NCBI RefSeq assembly: GCF_900585905.1
Contig: NZ_UTVH01000034.1
Location: 248,001-312,000, forward strand
From: Pseudomonas viridiflava
GTDB taxonomy: Bacteria; Pseudomonadota; Gammaproteobacteria; Pseudomonadales; Pseudomonadaceae
Length of the DNA stretch: 64,000 bases
Direction of reading: 5' to 3'
The notes beneath the pieces are model-generated. The model saw only the letters and a program-made list of their open reading frames with translations, did not search any database and was not told where the DNA came from. A program made the position numbers and the translations under genes. Shown here one piece after another: positions 37,634 through 46,207 of the stretch (its first letter is position 1; each line of letters begins with the position of its first letter).

Positions 37634-38494
37634 TCAGTCTCCCAGCGGCATGCCGTCTTCGCCACCGCGGTAGTCGTCCAGCGCCAGTTTGATCCGGCGC
37701 AGCCGTTCCTGATTGTCTTCAGGGCTCAGCAGCGCCAACTCGGTGGCAAACACGTCGATGGTCAGCAGCATGCCGTAGCGTGCAGCAGTGGGTTTGTAGA
37801 TGAAGTTGGTTTCGGCGATCTGCAAAGGCAGTATCACTTCAGCCAGCTGCGCCAGGGGGGAGCCGGGCAGAGTGATGGCCAGGACCCGGGCGCCATAACT
37901 GCGCGCCAGGGTGACGGCATCCAGCAGTTCCGGAGTACGGCCGCTCAGCGAACAGACGATCAGGCTGTGCTGCGGGCCCAGCGTGGCGGCGATCAGGCGC
38001 ATCATCACCGGATCTCGACAGGCCGCAACCGGGTAGCCCAGGCGCACCAGTCGGGTTTGCAGCTCCTCGCTGCACAGGCTGGAGCAGCCGCCCATGCCAA
38101 ACGTGTGAATCATCCGGGCGTCGGCGAGGCAGGCCATTGCAGCGGCGAAGTCGGCTTCTGCGAACCCCGCCAGATGCTGACGCAGCGTGGCTTCGATATC
38201 GCCGACAATCTGGCTGAAAAACGCTGATTGCTCGGGCGCCTGCTCCGGGTTGAGGAAGCGGCTGCCGACGCCGCTGGCCTGAGCCAGTTGCAGGCGCAGG
38301 TCACGCAGGTCGCGGCACCCGATGCTGCGGGCAAAGCGCGACAACGTCGCGCTGCTGACTTGCGCCCGGCTGGCCAGCTCATCCAGGCTTGCGCTCGCGG
38401 CAAAGTTGATGTCGCTGAGCAGAAGCCTGGCGATGCGGCCTTCACCGGCGCTGAGGGAATCCTGACGTGCGCGGATCTGATACAGAATATCCAC
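37634..38494 (-). CDS. RpiR-family regulator
   Basis: Transcription factor of 286 residues. It has an N-terminal HTH_6 domain (1-77, with SLDELASRAQVSSATLSRFARSIG) and a C-terminal SIS sugar-phosphate-type binding domain (about 125-255, with FGMGGCSS and VCSLSGRT). In this unit, between permease and deacylase, it probably senses a breakdown intermediate and controls the three genes. It begins immediately after the permease stop. Effector and target site are not known. Confidence 0.88.
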   Translation of the reverse strand: MDILYQIRARQDSLSAGEGRIARLLLSDINFAASASLDELASRAQVSSATLSRFARSIGCRDLRDLRLQLAQASGVGSRFLNPEQAPEQSAFFSQIVGDIEATLRQHLAGFAEADFAAAMACLADARMIHTFGMGGCSSLCSEELQTRLVRLGYPVAACRDPVMMRLIAATLGPQHSLIVCSLSGRTPELLDAVTLARSYGARVLAITLPGSPLAQLAEVILPLQIAETNFIYKPTAARYGMLLTIDVFATELALLSPEDNQERLRRIKLALDDYRGGEDGMPLGD

Positions 38495-39844
38495 TCAGAG
38501 CACCTGCGCCAGGCCCAGGGTGAAGGCAAAGGCGACGACTGAAATCAGCGTCTCCAATACCGTCCAGGTTTTGAAGGTTTGCGCTACGGTCATGTTGAAA
38601 TACTCCTTGATAAGCCAGAAACCGCCATCATTGACGTGGGAAAAAATCACCGACCCTGCGCCCGTCGCCAACACCAGCAGCTCCGGATGTGGATAGCCCA
38701 GGCCCATGGCCACCGGCGCGACGATCCCCGAAGCAGTGGTCATCGCCACAGTTGCCGAGCCCGTCGCTACCCGCATCAGCGCCGCGAATAACCAGCCCAT
38801 GAGCAGGGGGGACAAGTGAAAGTCCTGAGCCAGGCCAACAATCTGACTGGTCACGCCACTGTCGACCAGAATGCGGTTCAAGCCGCCACCGGCGCCGACC
38901 AGCAAGGTAATGCTGGCTGTCGGCGCCAGGCATTCATTGGTAAACCTCAATATCGAGTCGCGATTGAAACCCTGGGCGATACCCAGCGTCCAGAAACTCA
39001 GCAAGGTGGCGAGCAGCAGCGCGATCACCGAGTTGCCGATGAACAGCAGAAAGCCATTGATAGCGCTGCCCGGTGCGCTGATCAGGTTGGCCCAGCCGCC
39101 CAGCAGCATCAGCACCACGGGCAGCAGGATCGTCGCCATGGTGAGGCCGAAGCTGGGCAGCTTCGCTCGCGGTTCACGATCGAGAAACTGCCGCGCCAGC
39201 GGATTCTCGGCAGGCAAATGGATGCGCGGAACGATGAACTTTGCATACACGGGCCCCGCGATGATTGCCGTCGGAATGCCGATCAAAATGGCGTAGAACA
39301 GGGTTTGCCCTACTGACGCCTGGTACGCCTGAACCGCCAGCATTGCCGCCGGGTGTGGCGGCACCAGCGCATGCACCACCGACAGTCCGGCGACCATGGG
39401 CAGGCCGACCATCAGAATCGACACCCCCACGCGCCGCGCCACCGTGAAGGCAATCGGCACCAGCAGCACGAAACCGACCTCGAAGAACAACGGCAGACCC
39501 ACCAGAAAAGCGATGCACACCATCGCCCAATGCGCGTTGCGTTCGCCAAAACGGTCGATCAGGGTGCGCGCTACCTGCTCGGCACCACCCGATTCAGCCA
39601 TCATTTTGCCGAGCATGGTGCCCAGCGCAACCACCAGCGCAATATGGCCCAGCGTCTTGCCCACGCCTGCCTCGTAGGAGGCGACCACCCCGCTGGCGGG
39701 CATGCCGGCAACCAGCGCCAGGCCCACCGAAATCAGGGTAATCACGATGAAGGGATTGAGGCGATAACGCGCGATCAGCACGATCAGGGCGATGATCGCG
39801 ACGGCAGCGTAGACCAGCAGTGAAATTCCAGGGGAGGCGGGCAT
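38495..39844 (-). CDS. GntP-family permease
   Basis: Proton-coupled carrier of the gluconate/D-serine permease family, 449 residues, about 12-14 membrane helices. Typical blocks are the VVALGTMLGKMMAESGGAEQ segment near residue 80, GLPLFFEVGFVLLVPI, and HALVPPHPAAML. Family substrates include gluconate and D-serine. The neighbouring D-aminoacylase suggests a D-amino acid or N-acyl-D-amino acid. ATG 39844 is chosen because AAGGAA lies about 9 bases upstream; an earlier in-frame start at 39883 lacks support. First gene of the unit. Confidence 0.9.
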   Translation of the reverse strand: MPASPGISLLVYAAVAIIALIVLIARYRLNPFIVITLISVGLALVAGMPASGVVASYEAGVGKTLGHIALVVALGTMLGKMMAESGGAEQVARTLIDRFGERNAHWAMVCIAFLVGLPLFFEVGFVLLVPIAFTVARRVGVSILMVGLPMVAGLSVVHALVPPHPAAMLAVQAYQASVGQTLFYAILIGIPTAIIAGPVYAKFIVPRIHLPAENPLARQFLDREPRAKLPSFGLTMATILLPVVLMLLGGWANLISAPGSAINGFLLFIGNSVIALLLATLLSFWTLGIAQGFNRDSILRFTNECLAPTASITLLVGAGGGLNRILVDSGVTSQIVGLAQDFHLSPLLMGWLFAALMRVATGSATVAMTTASGIVAPVAMGLGYPHPELLVLATGAGSVIFSHVNDGGFWLIKEYFNMTVAQTFKTWTVLETLISVVAFAFTLGLAQVL

Positions 39845-39997
39845 GGCAGCAGTTCCTTGCAGAGTAGATAGGCACAACAGCAACGGGCAGAGCCGTCAGC
39901 GTTTGGGCAACTGGAAAGTACTCGGCAGAAACGAAGCAAAAAGGTGGTGCAGGGTGGCAAGAGCGCGATCACAGGCAGTCATTATTTTTATCTCTGT

Positions 39998-40025
39998 TTT
40001 CGTGGTGAAAATAAATTACACGAAA
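39998..40025. promoter_or_regulatory. Candidate operator before the GntP-RpiR-deacylase unit
   Basis: TTTCGTG and its exact reverse complement CACGAAA are separated by 14 bases in an AT-rich stretch 154 bases upstream of the permease start. RpiR proteins commonly bind dyads of this kind. The 260-base gap 39845-40104 shows no other clear signal. Confidence 0.45.
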
Positions 40026-40104
40026 TAACAAATAAAAATCAAATAGTGAAACTAGTTTTCAGGGCTGCCATTCCCCTCGCTTGTAATGCCTGACTGGTCA
40101 TGGT

Positions 40105-40719
40105 TCACAACGGGATTTCGTACCAGCCCAGAAACAGATCCAAGGCTGACTCAATTACCTCAGTCTGCTGCTCGGCGCCCAGGACCGGCCTGTTGAAGGT
40201 GACCTGGGGCCAGAAAGAGAAGCCCTTGAGCAGCCCGTGCATCTGTGTCGCTGCAAAGGTCGGATCAGCGGGTTTCATGCGCCCGTCGGCCTGGGCATCA
40301 CGGATCCACGCGGCGAAGGTTTCTTCTCGTTCGTCCAGACGAGCCAGCCAGATCTGCGCGCGTTCCGGGGAGTGTATCGTGGCACCCAGTGCCACTCTGG
40401 CCAGATCCAGGCAGTTGGGGTCAGACAAGGTCTCCATTTTCGCTTGCAGCATCCCGCGCAACTGTTCGCGCAACTGGCCGCCGGGGCGGTACAACGAATC
40501 CGGAATCTCGCCGATGCGGCACCACAAGCGCTGGAGGATTTCGGCGAACAGTTCTTCCTTGCTGGGAAAGTGGTTGTAGACGGTGCGTTTAGACACTTCA
40601 GCCCGCGCCGCAATGCGATCCATGCTGGTGACCTCGAAACCGGTGTCGCGAAACTCGGCAATGGCCGCTTGCACAATGGCTTCGCGTTTGCGGTCGGTGA
40701 GGCGCTGGGGAGCAGTCAT
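40105..40719 (-). CDS. TetR-family repressor
   Basis: One-component regulator of 204 residues from ATG 40719. The N-terminal helix-turn-helix (about 8-54) contains the family pattern SMDRIAARAEVSKRTVYNHFPSKEE, split here for reference: recognition helix VSKRTVYNHF. The C-terminal ligand domain resembles the AefR-like TetR C-terminal group. It is divergent from the metallo-hydrolase gene with a perfect palindrome between them, so it probably represses that gene and itself. Ligand unknown. The frame extends upstream to 40779, but that part lacks coding character. Confidence 0.88.
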   Translation of the reverse strand: MTAPQRLTDRKREAIVQAAIAEFRDTGFEVTSMDRIAARAEVSKRTVYNHFPSKEELFAEILQRLWCRIGEIPDSLYRPGGQLREQLRGMLQAKMETLSDPNCLDLARVALGATIHSPERAQIWLARLDEREETFAAWIRDAQADGRMKPADPTFAATQMHGLLKGFSFWPQVTFNRPVLGAEQQTEVIESALDLFLGWYEIPL

Positions 40720-40797
40720 AGGTCTCGCTTCAAACAGTCGTTTAGAGAAAATTACACTAAGCAGTTTACTTGTCACCACTGATGATGCAAGCTTAAA

Positions 40798-40812
40798 ACT
40801 ACACCGTGTAGT
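40798..40812. promoter_or_regulatory. Perfect TetR-type palindrome
   Basis: ACTACAC-C-GTGTAGT is a perfect 7-bp dyad around one base, in the divergent gap 79 bases from the TetR start and 91 bases before the hydrolase. A half-site-like TTACACT lies at 40752-40758. This is the best candidate for the repressor's binding site. Confidence 0.65.
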
Positions 40813-40902
40813 GTAATAGTCGGTAATACATTATCGTTCTTTCCTCTCGTGCAAAGCGGGTGGATGATGGGCAAAGCGGCAACCCCCAGGAGTCAGCACA
40901 CC

Positions 40903-41985
40903 ATGGCCAAGATCACAGCGCAGTCCTCAGCCCAGCCGTTACCCACCCTGCAAAAGCACGAGGGCCGCTATCGCAACCCGGTTGCCATGAGCCGCATGGG
41001 CTTTTTCAAGACCCTGGGGATCTTCTGGAATATGACGTTCAAGAAACCATCGGTTACCCGCCCTGCAGGGGAGATCCCGCTGCAGCCCCTGTCGCGTCAG
41101 CAACTGCTCGCTGCGCCGGACTACACGGTCTACCGCCTTGGCCATTCCACGGTCCTGCTGAAAATGCGCGGCGTGTTCTGGCTGACTGACCCGGTATTTG
41201 CCGAACGTGCATCGCCCGTGCAATGGGCCGGTCCTCAGCGCTTTCATCAACCGCCAATCAGCCTCGACGAGCTGCCGCCGATCAAGGCGGTGATTCTGTC
41301 GCACAACCACTATGACCATCTCGATCACATGGCGATCAAGGCGCTAGAGGCCAAGACCGAACATTTTCTGACCCCCTTGGGCGTGGGCGACACCTTGATG
41401 CAGTGGGGTGTGCCTGCGGCCAAGGTCCGCCAACTGGACTGGTGGCAATCCACCGAGGTTCATGGCATGCAGTTCGTCGCCACGCCTTCACAGCACTTTT
41501 CCGGCCGCACGCTACGCGACGCAAATCGCAGCTTGTGGGCGTCCTGGGTCATGCATGACGAAAACCAGCGAATCTTTTTCAGTGGTGATACCGGATATTT
41601 CGATGGCTTCAAGACCATCGGCGAGCAATACGGCCCCTTCGATCTGACGCTGATGGAAACCGGGGCTTACAACGCGCAATGGCCCGATGTGCACATGCAG
41701 CCGGAGCAGACTCTGCAGGCGCATCTGGACGTGCGCGGGCGCTGGTTGCTGCCCATTCACAACGGCACATTCGACCTGGCGATGCATGCCTGGCATGAAC
41801 CGTTCGACCGCATTCTGGCGCTGGCCTGGGAGCAGAATGTTGCCATCAGCACGCCGCAGATGGGTGAGCCTTTTTATGTGCAATACCCCAGTCGCGGCAA
41901 TGCCTGGTGGTTGACCGTGGAAGGTGTCGGCGACGTGCAGGGGCAAGAGACCGGTGGGTTTGAGTATCAGCGACGCGATGCTTGA
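40903..41985 (+). CDS. Metallo-beta-lactamase-fold hydrolase (NAPE-PLD-like)
   Basis: Predicted two-metal hydrolase of 360 residues in the lactamase_B_2 group, related to RomA/UlaG/NAPE-PLD proteins. The metal motif is SHNHYDHLDH. The later ligands are in FFSGDTGYFDG and LPIHNGTFDL. There is no signal peptide, and a short hydrophobic segment (MGFFKTLGIFWNMTF) near the N-terminus may touch the membrane. ATG 40903 is set by AGGAGT 9 bases upstream; earlier in-frame starts have no site. Substrate unknown: phospholipid or phosphodiester are possible. Probably controlled by the divergent TetR protein. Confidence 0.85.
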   Translation: MAKITAQSSAQPLPTLQKHEGRYRNPVAMSRMGFFKTLGIFWNMTFKKPSVTRPAGEIPLQPLSRQQLLAAPDYTVYRLGHSTVLLKMRGVFWLTDPVFAERASPVQWAGPQRFHQPPISLDELPPIKAVILSHNHYDHLDHMAIKALEAKTEHFLTPLGVGDTLMQWGVPAAKVRQLDWWQSTEVHGMQFVATPSQHFSGRTLRDANRSLWASWVMHDENQRIFFSGDTGYFDGFKTIGEQYGPFDLTLMETGAYNAQWPDVHMQPEQTLQAHLDVRGRWLLPIHNGTFDLAMHAWHEPFDRILALAWEQNVAISTPQMGEPFYVQYPSRGNAWWLTVEGVGDVQGQETGGFEYQRRDA

Positions 41986-42039
41986 TGAGGCCTGCGCCGC
42001 GAGCTGGGCCCGGCCAGTCCCGCCCGTCTTCACTTCTAA

Positions 42040-42195
42040 TTAACGGCGCTTCTCGGCCGCCGGTGTGCCAGGCGTTTCCTGTTCGCCACCTTGCTCGTTA
42101 ATCCGCTTGTTCTGCTCGCCGACTTTTCCGGCGTTTTCCGGTTTATGGTCAAGGTCCTCGCGTTTCGATTCCTGGTCTTTCGGTTGCTCAGTCAT
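42040..42195 (-). CDS. Small highly charged protein, 51 residues
   Basis: Short gene on the minus strand. The product is 51 residues, beginning MTEQPKDQESKREDL and ending TPAAEKRR, with no hydrophobic stretch and no cysteine. It is extremely hydrophilic and probably disordered. AAGAGAG precedes the ATG. Codon usage looks normal for the genome. I have an impression of similar small charged proteins in other pseudomonads, but cannot verify it. Function unknown; nucleic-acid or stress-related roles would be guesses. Confidence 0.6.
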   Translation of the reverse strand: MTEQPKDQESKREDLDHKPENAGKVGEQNKRINEQGGEQETPGTPAAEKRR

Positions 42196-42418
42196 AACGG
42201 CGCTCTCTTGTTATCGGGAGGGGGTGGGTTGTCATCGATAGATGATTGGGCAACGGCAGTAGGGTAAAAATTCGAAATGCTTGTGCTTGAAAGTGGATGA
42301 TGGGCGCGGCGTGGCGAGTCGCGTTGGACATATCCCGCAGCATCTCGGTGATTTCGGGCCGCGGATGATTAGTCATCGGGGTGCGAAGGCGGGCGGTGTA
42401 CCTGTTCGATTCGCGGCA

Positions 42419-42523
42419 ACGGCTGATAGTGGTTGCGCTTTTACAGCGCCTTACTGTTGATAAAGCCGGAAGCCGGCCTTCAAAAGTGAGGCGCCGTAAG
42501 GGTGCAACCCCCAAAGCAGCCGT
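42419..42523. repeat. Imperfect hairpin element downstream of the psl operon
   Basis: Inverted arms of 28 bases (42431-42458 and 42482-42509), bounded by GGTTGC / GCAACC, match at 22 of 28 positions. A further dyad ACGGCTG / CAGCCGT (42419-42425, 42517-42523) extends it to about 105 bases, and the centre is itself GC-rich and partly palindromic. It fills most of the 374-base gap 42196-42569 and lies 47 bases beyond the pslK stop. It could be a mobile-type palindrome or the operon's transcription stop. Confidence 0.65.
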
Positions 42524-42569
42524 TACTGCGCCAATGGATATACGCACAGAGTTTCCCACACCAACAATG

Positions 42570-43976
42570 TCAGCCCCGCCAAGGTCTCAACCACAACGCC
42601 AACCCCACCAGCAACACCGCGCCATACGCACAGCTCAACCCCAGCTGCAGCCAGATATCATCAATTGGGTGCAGCATCAGCGCTGCCAGCAGCATCGCCG
42701 CGGCGCCCAGGGTCCATTGACTGCGCCAGGGCACAACGTGCAGCAGACCCTGACGTCGCATCAGCAGCAGGCCGGTGACCATCGCGCCGATCAGGGCGGC
42801 CAGGGCAATGCCGGTCAAGCCGAAGAAGTACGGCAGTACGCCCAGTAGCAGGGCATTGCACAGGCTGCCGAACAGCTCGCAGTCAAGCGGCATGCGCGTA
42901 TCGCCCGCGGCATAGGCATACCGGGCCAACAGCGCGTTCCAGGCGCCGAACATCAGCGGTACGGCGAACCAGGCCAGCAGTTCCGGCAACGGACCGCCGT
43001 GAGCGAGGCTGGGCAGCAGCAGGACCACCAGCGCCGCAGAGGCGCCAATCAGCCCGGCGATGGCAGGCAGCGTCAGCAATGTCGCCGTGCTCAAACCCTT
43101 GCTCAGTAACAGCAGGCGTTGCTCGGCTGCGCTGCCGCTCATCAGACCGAGCAGCACCTGATTCAGGCTCATCAGTGCAATCAGCGGCAGATTGATCAGC
43201 TTGCGCGCCAGGTTGACCCAGGTCACTGCGCCTTCGCCGAGCAATGACGCAACCACGCGTTCAAGTAACGCGAGGCCCTGACTGGCCAGATTGCTGCTCA
43301 GCAACGGGCCGATCCGGCGCAGCAGTTCGCCACTGGCGCCGGGCTCGTGGTGCCAGCGCCAGGGTCTCCAGCCCAGGCGATACAGGGCGGGCAGCAAGGC
43401 GCCGGGCATCAGCAGACTGCCCGCCACGCAGGCCGTCGCCAGACCCACGGGCGTCGCGCTGTGCTTTGCAATTGTCAGGTAAAGCACCGGAGGCAGGTTG
43501 AACAGCAGCGAACCGAGGCCCGCCATGACGAAGCGCGAGCGTGCCTGCAATGGAATGCACAGCAGCGCGTGAAGCAGGAAACCCGGCGCACACCACGCCA
43601 GCCAGCGCAGGCCGTTGCTGGCCAAGGCTAGCCCGTTTTCGTCCAGCCCGGGCCCGACGCCGTGTACCCACAGCGGGGCGCCCAGGTTGAGCAGCAGCGC
43701 TATACCCAGGCCCGTCACCAACAGACGAGGCGCCAGCGCACCCAGCCAGCGCTGTTGCGCAGCCTCGTTGCGGCGCTGATACAACGGCAACGCGGCAGCA
43801 CTCAGCAGCCCGGCGGCCAGCGCCATGCGTATCGCCTCGGGGAGAAACATCGCCACCAGAAACGCATCGCTTTGCGCCCCCGCGCCCCAGGCCGCGACCA
43901 ACAGCCATTCACGGGCGAAGCCTGCGGCCAGACCGGTGAGCGTGGCCAGCGTCAGCCACAACGTCGAACCCAGCAT
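42570..43976 (-). CDS. pslK: MurJ/MviN-family lipid-linked saccharide flippase PslK
   Basis: Inner-membrane protein of 468 residues with about 13-14 helices, in the MOP superfamily (MurJ group). In P. aeruginosa PslK is of the same size. It is expected to flip the lipid-linked Psl repeat unit to the periplasm. It begins LGSTLWLTLATLTGLAAGFARE, typical of the family, and has a basic cytoplasmic loop around residue 212. Last gene of the psl operon, 9 bases after the acetyltransferase. The call rests on family plus operon context. Confidence 0.88.
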   Translation of the reverse strand: MLGSTLWLTLATLTGLAAGFAREWLLVAAWGAGAQSDAFLVAMFLPEAIRMALAAGLLSAAALPLYQRRNEAAQQRWLGALAPRLLVTGLGIALLLNLGAPLWVHGVGPGLDENGLALASNGLRWLAWCAPGFLLHALLCIPLQARSRFVMAGLGSLLFNLPPVLYLTIAKHSATPVGLATACVAGSLLMPGALLPALYRLGWRPWRWHHEPGASGELLRRIGPLLSSNLASQGLALLERVVASLLGEGAVTWVNLARKLINLPLIALMSLNQVLLGLMSGSAAEQRLLLLSKGLSTATLLTLPAIAGLIGASAALVVLLLPSLAHGGPLPELLAWFAVPLMFGAWNALLARYAYAAGDTRMPLDCELFGSLCNALLLGVLPYFFGLTGIALAALIGAMVTGLLLMRRQGLLHVVPWRSQWTLGAAAMLLAALMLHPIDDIWLQLGLSCAYGAVLLVGLALWLRPWRG

Positions 43977-43985
43977 GCGCGTGCC

Positions 43986-44807
43986 TTAATGGAACAAAGT
44001 GAACAGGCCCTTGCCGCCCACCTTGTAGTTGAGGTTGCGCACTCGCTCGCCTTTGATCTCGGCGTTTGGCCCGCTGACGATGGCATACGGCGGGATGGGC
44101 TTGGAGACCACGGCAGCACCGCCCACGACAGCGCCTTCGCCGATGTCGGCCCCGAAGGAAAGCAGCGCGCGGCTGCAGATCCAGGCGTAATCGTGGATGT
44201 ACACCGGACCGCCCACGGCCCAGAACTCCGGCGCCTGCAGGTCATGCCCCCCGGCGATGATCAATACGTGGGAGGCAATGGTCACATGGTCACCGATGAT
44301 CAGCCCGCCGCGGGCGTCCAGCTGACAGTGCCAGCCCACGGTGCTGTCGTCACCGATGCGCAGGCCGTCAACACCCAGCACTTCAGTGTTGCGCCAGACG
44401 CTGGAGCCTTTGCCGATCTTCGCGCCGCCAATGCGCAGCCAGAGCAGGCGCAGGGTATGGCTGGGGATCTTGCAGATGAGAATGTTGTAGGCCTGCTCCC
44501 AAGTGCGCAGCAGGCGGTCGCGCAGGGTGGGCCAGTTAATGCCATACAGCGGGATCAGCCCGCCTTTGGTCTCGCTGGCCAGCAATCGATAAAAGCGCCG
44601 CGCCAGCGGGTGTTCAATCCGCGGTTCGATGTTGAGGTAGCTGATGAAACACAGGGTGCGGCCCTTGTGCGGGGTTTCAAAGCACACCTCGTTTTCCAGC
44701 ATCCATTCATAAGCACTGTGCAACTCTTCGCTTTCGACCCCCATTTTTCGCGCGTAGGCAGGCAGGTCCAGACGCAGGTCATGGGAGTGCAGCATGCGAT
44801 GTTTCAT
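43986..44807 (-). CDS. Hexapeptide-repeat acetyltransferase in the psl operon
   Basis: Predicted left-handed beta-helix acyltransferase of 273 residues. An N-terminal helical extension (about 1-120) precedes hexapeptide turns (GAKIGKGSSVW, LRIGDDSTVG, LIIGDHVTIAS, ADIGEGAVVGG) and the active-site His in the AGGHDL segment, as in WcaF/NodL-type O-acetyltransferases. It overlaps pslJ by 4 bases and precedes pslK, so it is part of the operon. It probably decorates the polysaccharide with acetyl groups, perhaps replacing the membrane acyltransferase PslL, which is absent. Confidence 0.85.
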   Translation of the reverse strand: MKHRMLHSHDLRLDLPAYARKMGVESEELHSAYEWMLENEVCFETPHKGRTLCFISYLNIEPRIEHPLARRFYRLLASETKGGLIPLYGINWPTLRDRLLRTWEQAYNILICKIPSHTLRLLWLRIGGAKIGKGSSVWRNTEVLGVDGLRIGDDSTVGWHCQLDARGGLIIGDHVTIASHVLIIAGGHDLQAPEFWAVGGPVYIHDYAWICSRALLSFGADIGEGAVVGGAAVVSKPIPPYAIVSGPNAEIKGERVRNLNYKVGGKGLFTLFH

Positions 44808-46207
44808 GGTCGTGATTCCTGCTCGGGTGATGCTTGCTGGACGGCTGTCCGGGTTTTCAAACGCCTGGCTTCTTGCAGGTTGATGCCCAGCATCAGCCAG
44901 AACAGTGCGATCAGCACGCTGGTAAAACTGAAATAGTGGTCGAACAGGCCGCTGGTCAGGGCCGCCAGCAGGCCGGTGGTGGTGCCCAGCCAGATGGCGT
45001 TGTCGTGGGTCAGCGTGATGAACCCCTGTTGCGGGCGGATTTCACGCCACCAGCTGACAGTCACCGCGATGAACAGCAGCATGCCGGGGATGCCCATTTT
45101 GTAAATGAAGTTCAGCCACAGATTGGAGATGCCGAACAACGTCATCCCCGGCACCGGTGGATCGATCTTGAAACCGATGCCCAGGGGAAACAACGCCATG
45201 GCGTCGGGGAAATGGCTGTATTCGAGGAAGCGGATGGCGGTGCTGGTGTCATCACTGCTGAACAGCGCAAAGATGCGATCCTGCAACGGCGGGTAGAACA
45301 TCAGCAATAACGCCCCGGTGACGCCACCGCCCATGAGCACGCGCCCAATAAACGGCACCCGCTTGCGCGCCATCCACATCATCACCAGCACCAGGCTGAC
45401 CAGCGCGCCGCGAGAGCCGGTCAGCAGCAGGCCGATGCTGCCCAGGATCGCCACGGCAAAGCCCAGCGCCTTCGGCCGCCCGCTGCGGGTCATGCCAATG
45501 CAGAACGCCAGCGGCACGATCAGCGCCATGGCGCCGCCGGCAACGTTAGGATGCATCCACGGCGAGCCCATGCGGCTGGCCAGGGAGATCAGGCTGTCGT
45601 CAAGCACATCGATGCCGCCATAGCCGAGGCTGGCCAGCACCGGAATAATGTCGGCCGCCGAGCGGTTCCTGAGGAACACGGTAATCGACAACACCAGCAA
45701 CAGCAGCGTGCCGAGCAGCAGCGCGCTGATCATCTGTTCCCGGTATTTCTGCTTTTCCAGCAGGCGCGGCACCAGAAACAGCGCCGACAGGTTGAACAGC
45801 CAGCGTGCCCAGTTGATGGGCCCGTTGCCCGCGGCGCTGATGCTCAATTGCCCGGCAATGAGCGGCACCGCGCTGTAGACCATCAGCGCGATGAGCAGAC
45901 GTTCAGTGCGCAGCAGCGGTTGCAGCGGCGCCGGGTCGCTGAACATGCGCTGCGCCAGGTACGCGACCCAGACCAGCATTAACAGGGCTTCGGAAATCGT
46001 CGTGCGGATACCGATGGTCACTGTCGAGTAGGGCAGGAAGGTCGCCAGCACGCCGAACAGCAACAGCCCGAAACGCGGATGCCGGATCACCGTGGCGATG
46101 CCTGCCACGCCGATCATCGCCGCCAGCACCTTGCTCGCTGGCAGCAGCCAGCACAGCACGCCGAACAACAACGCGAAGAGCAGGCCGACGGGCATCGCCA
46201 GTGGCAT
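44804..46207 (-). CDS. pslJ: O-antigen ligase/polymerase-like protein PslJ
   Basis: Polytopic membrane protein of 467 residues with about 11-12 helices and a larger loop late in the sequence (around 320-375, with GSRGALVSL before it), resembling Wzy/WaaL proteins. It probably joins Psl repeat units on the periplasmic side. ATG 46207 overlaps the pslI stop by one base (TGATG); the open frame upstream is only the shadow of pslI. P. aeruginosa PslJ is close in length (479). Confidence 0.88.
   Translation of the reverse strand: MPLAMPVGLLFALLFGVLCWLLPASKVLAAMIGVAGIATVIRHPRFGLLLFGVLATFLPYSTVTIGIRTTISEALLMLVWVAYLAQRMFSDPAPLQPLLRTERLLIALMVYSAVPLIAGQLSISAAGNGPINWARWLFNLSALFLVPRLLEKQKYREQMISALLLGTLLLLVLSITVFLRNRSAADIIPVLASLGYGGIDVLDDSLISLASRMGSPWMHPNVAGGAMALIVPLAFCIGMTRSGRPKALGFAVAILGSIGLLLTGSRGALVSLVLVMMWMARKRVPFIGRVLMGGGVTGALLLMFYPPLQDRIFALFSSDDTSTAIRFLEYSHFPDAMALFPLGIGFKIDPPVPGMTLFGISNLWLNFIYKMGIPGMLLFIAVTVSWWREIRPQQGFITLTHDNAIWLGTTTGLLAALTSGLFDHYFSFTSVLIALFWLMLGINLQEARRLKTRTAVQQASPEQESRP

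Noticed and set aside
42188..42559. 123-codon minus-strand frame across the psl-distal gap
   Set aside because: It runs through the imperfect hairpin element and overlaps the better supported 51-residue gene; composition is not protein-like.
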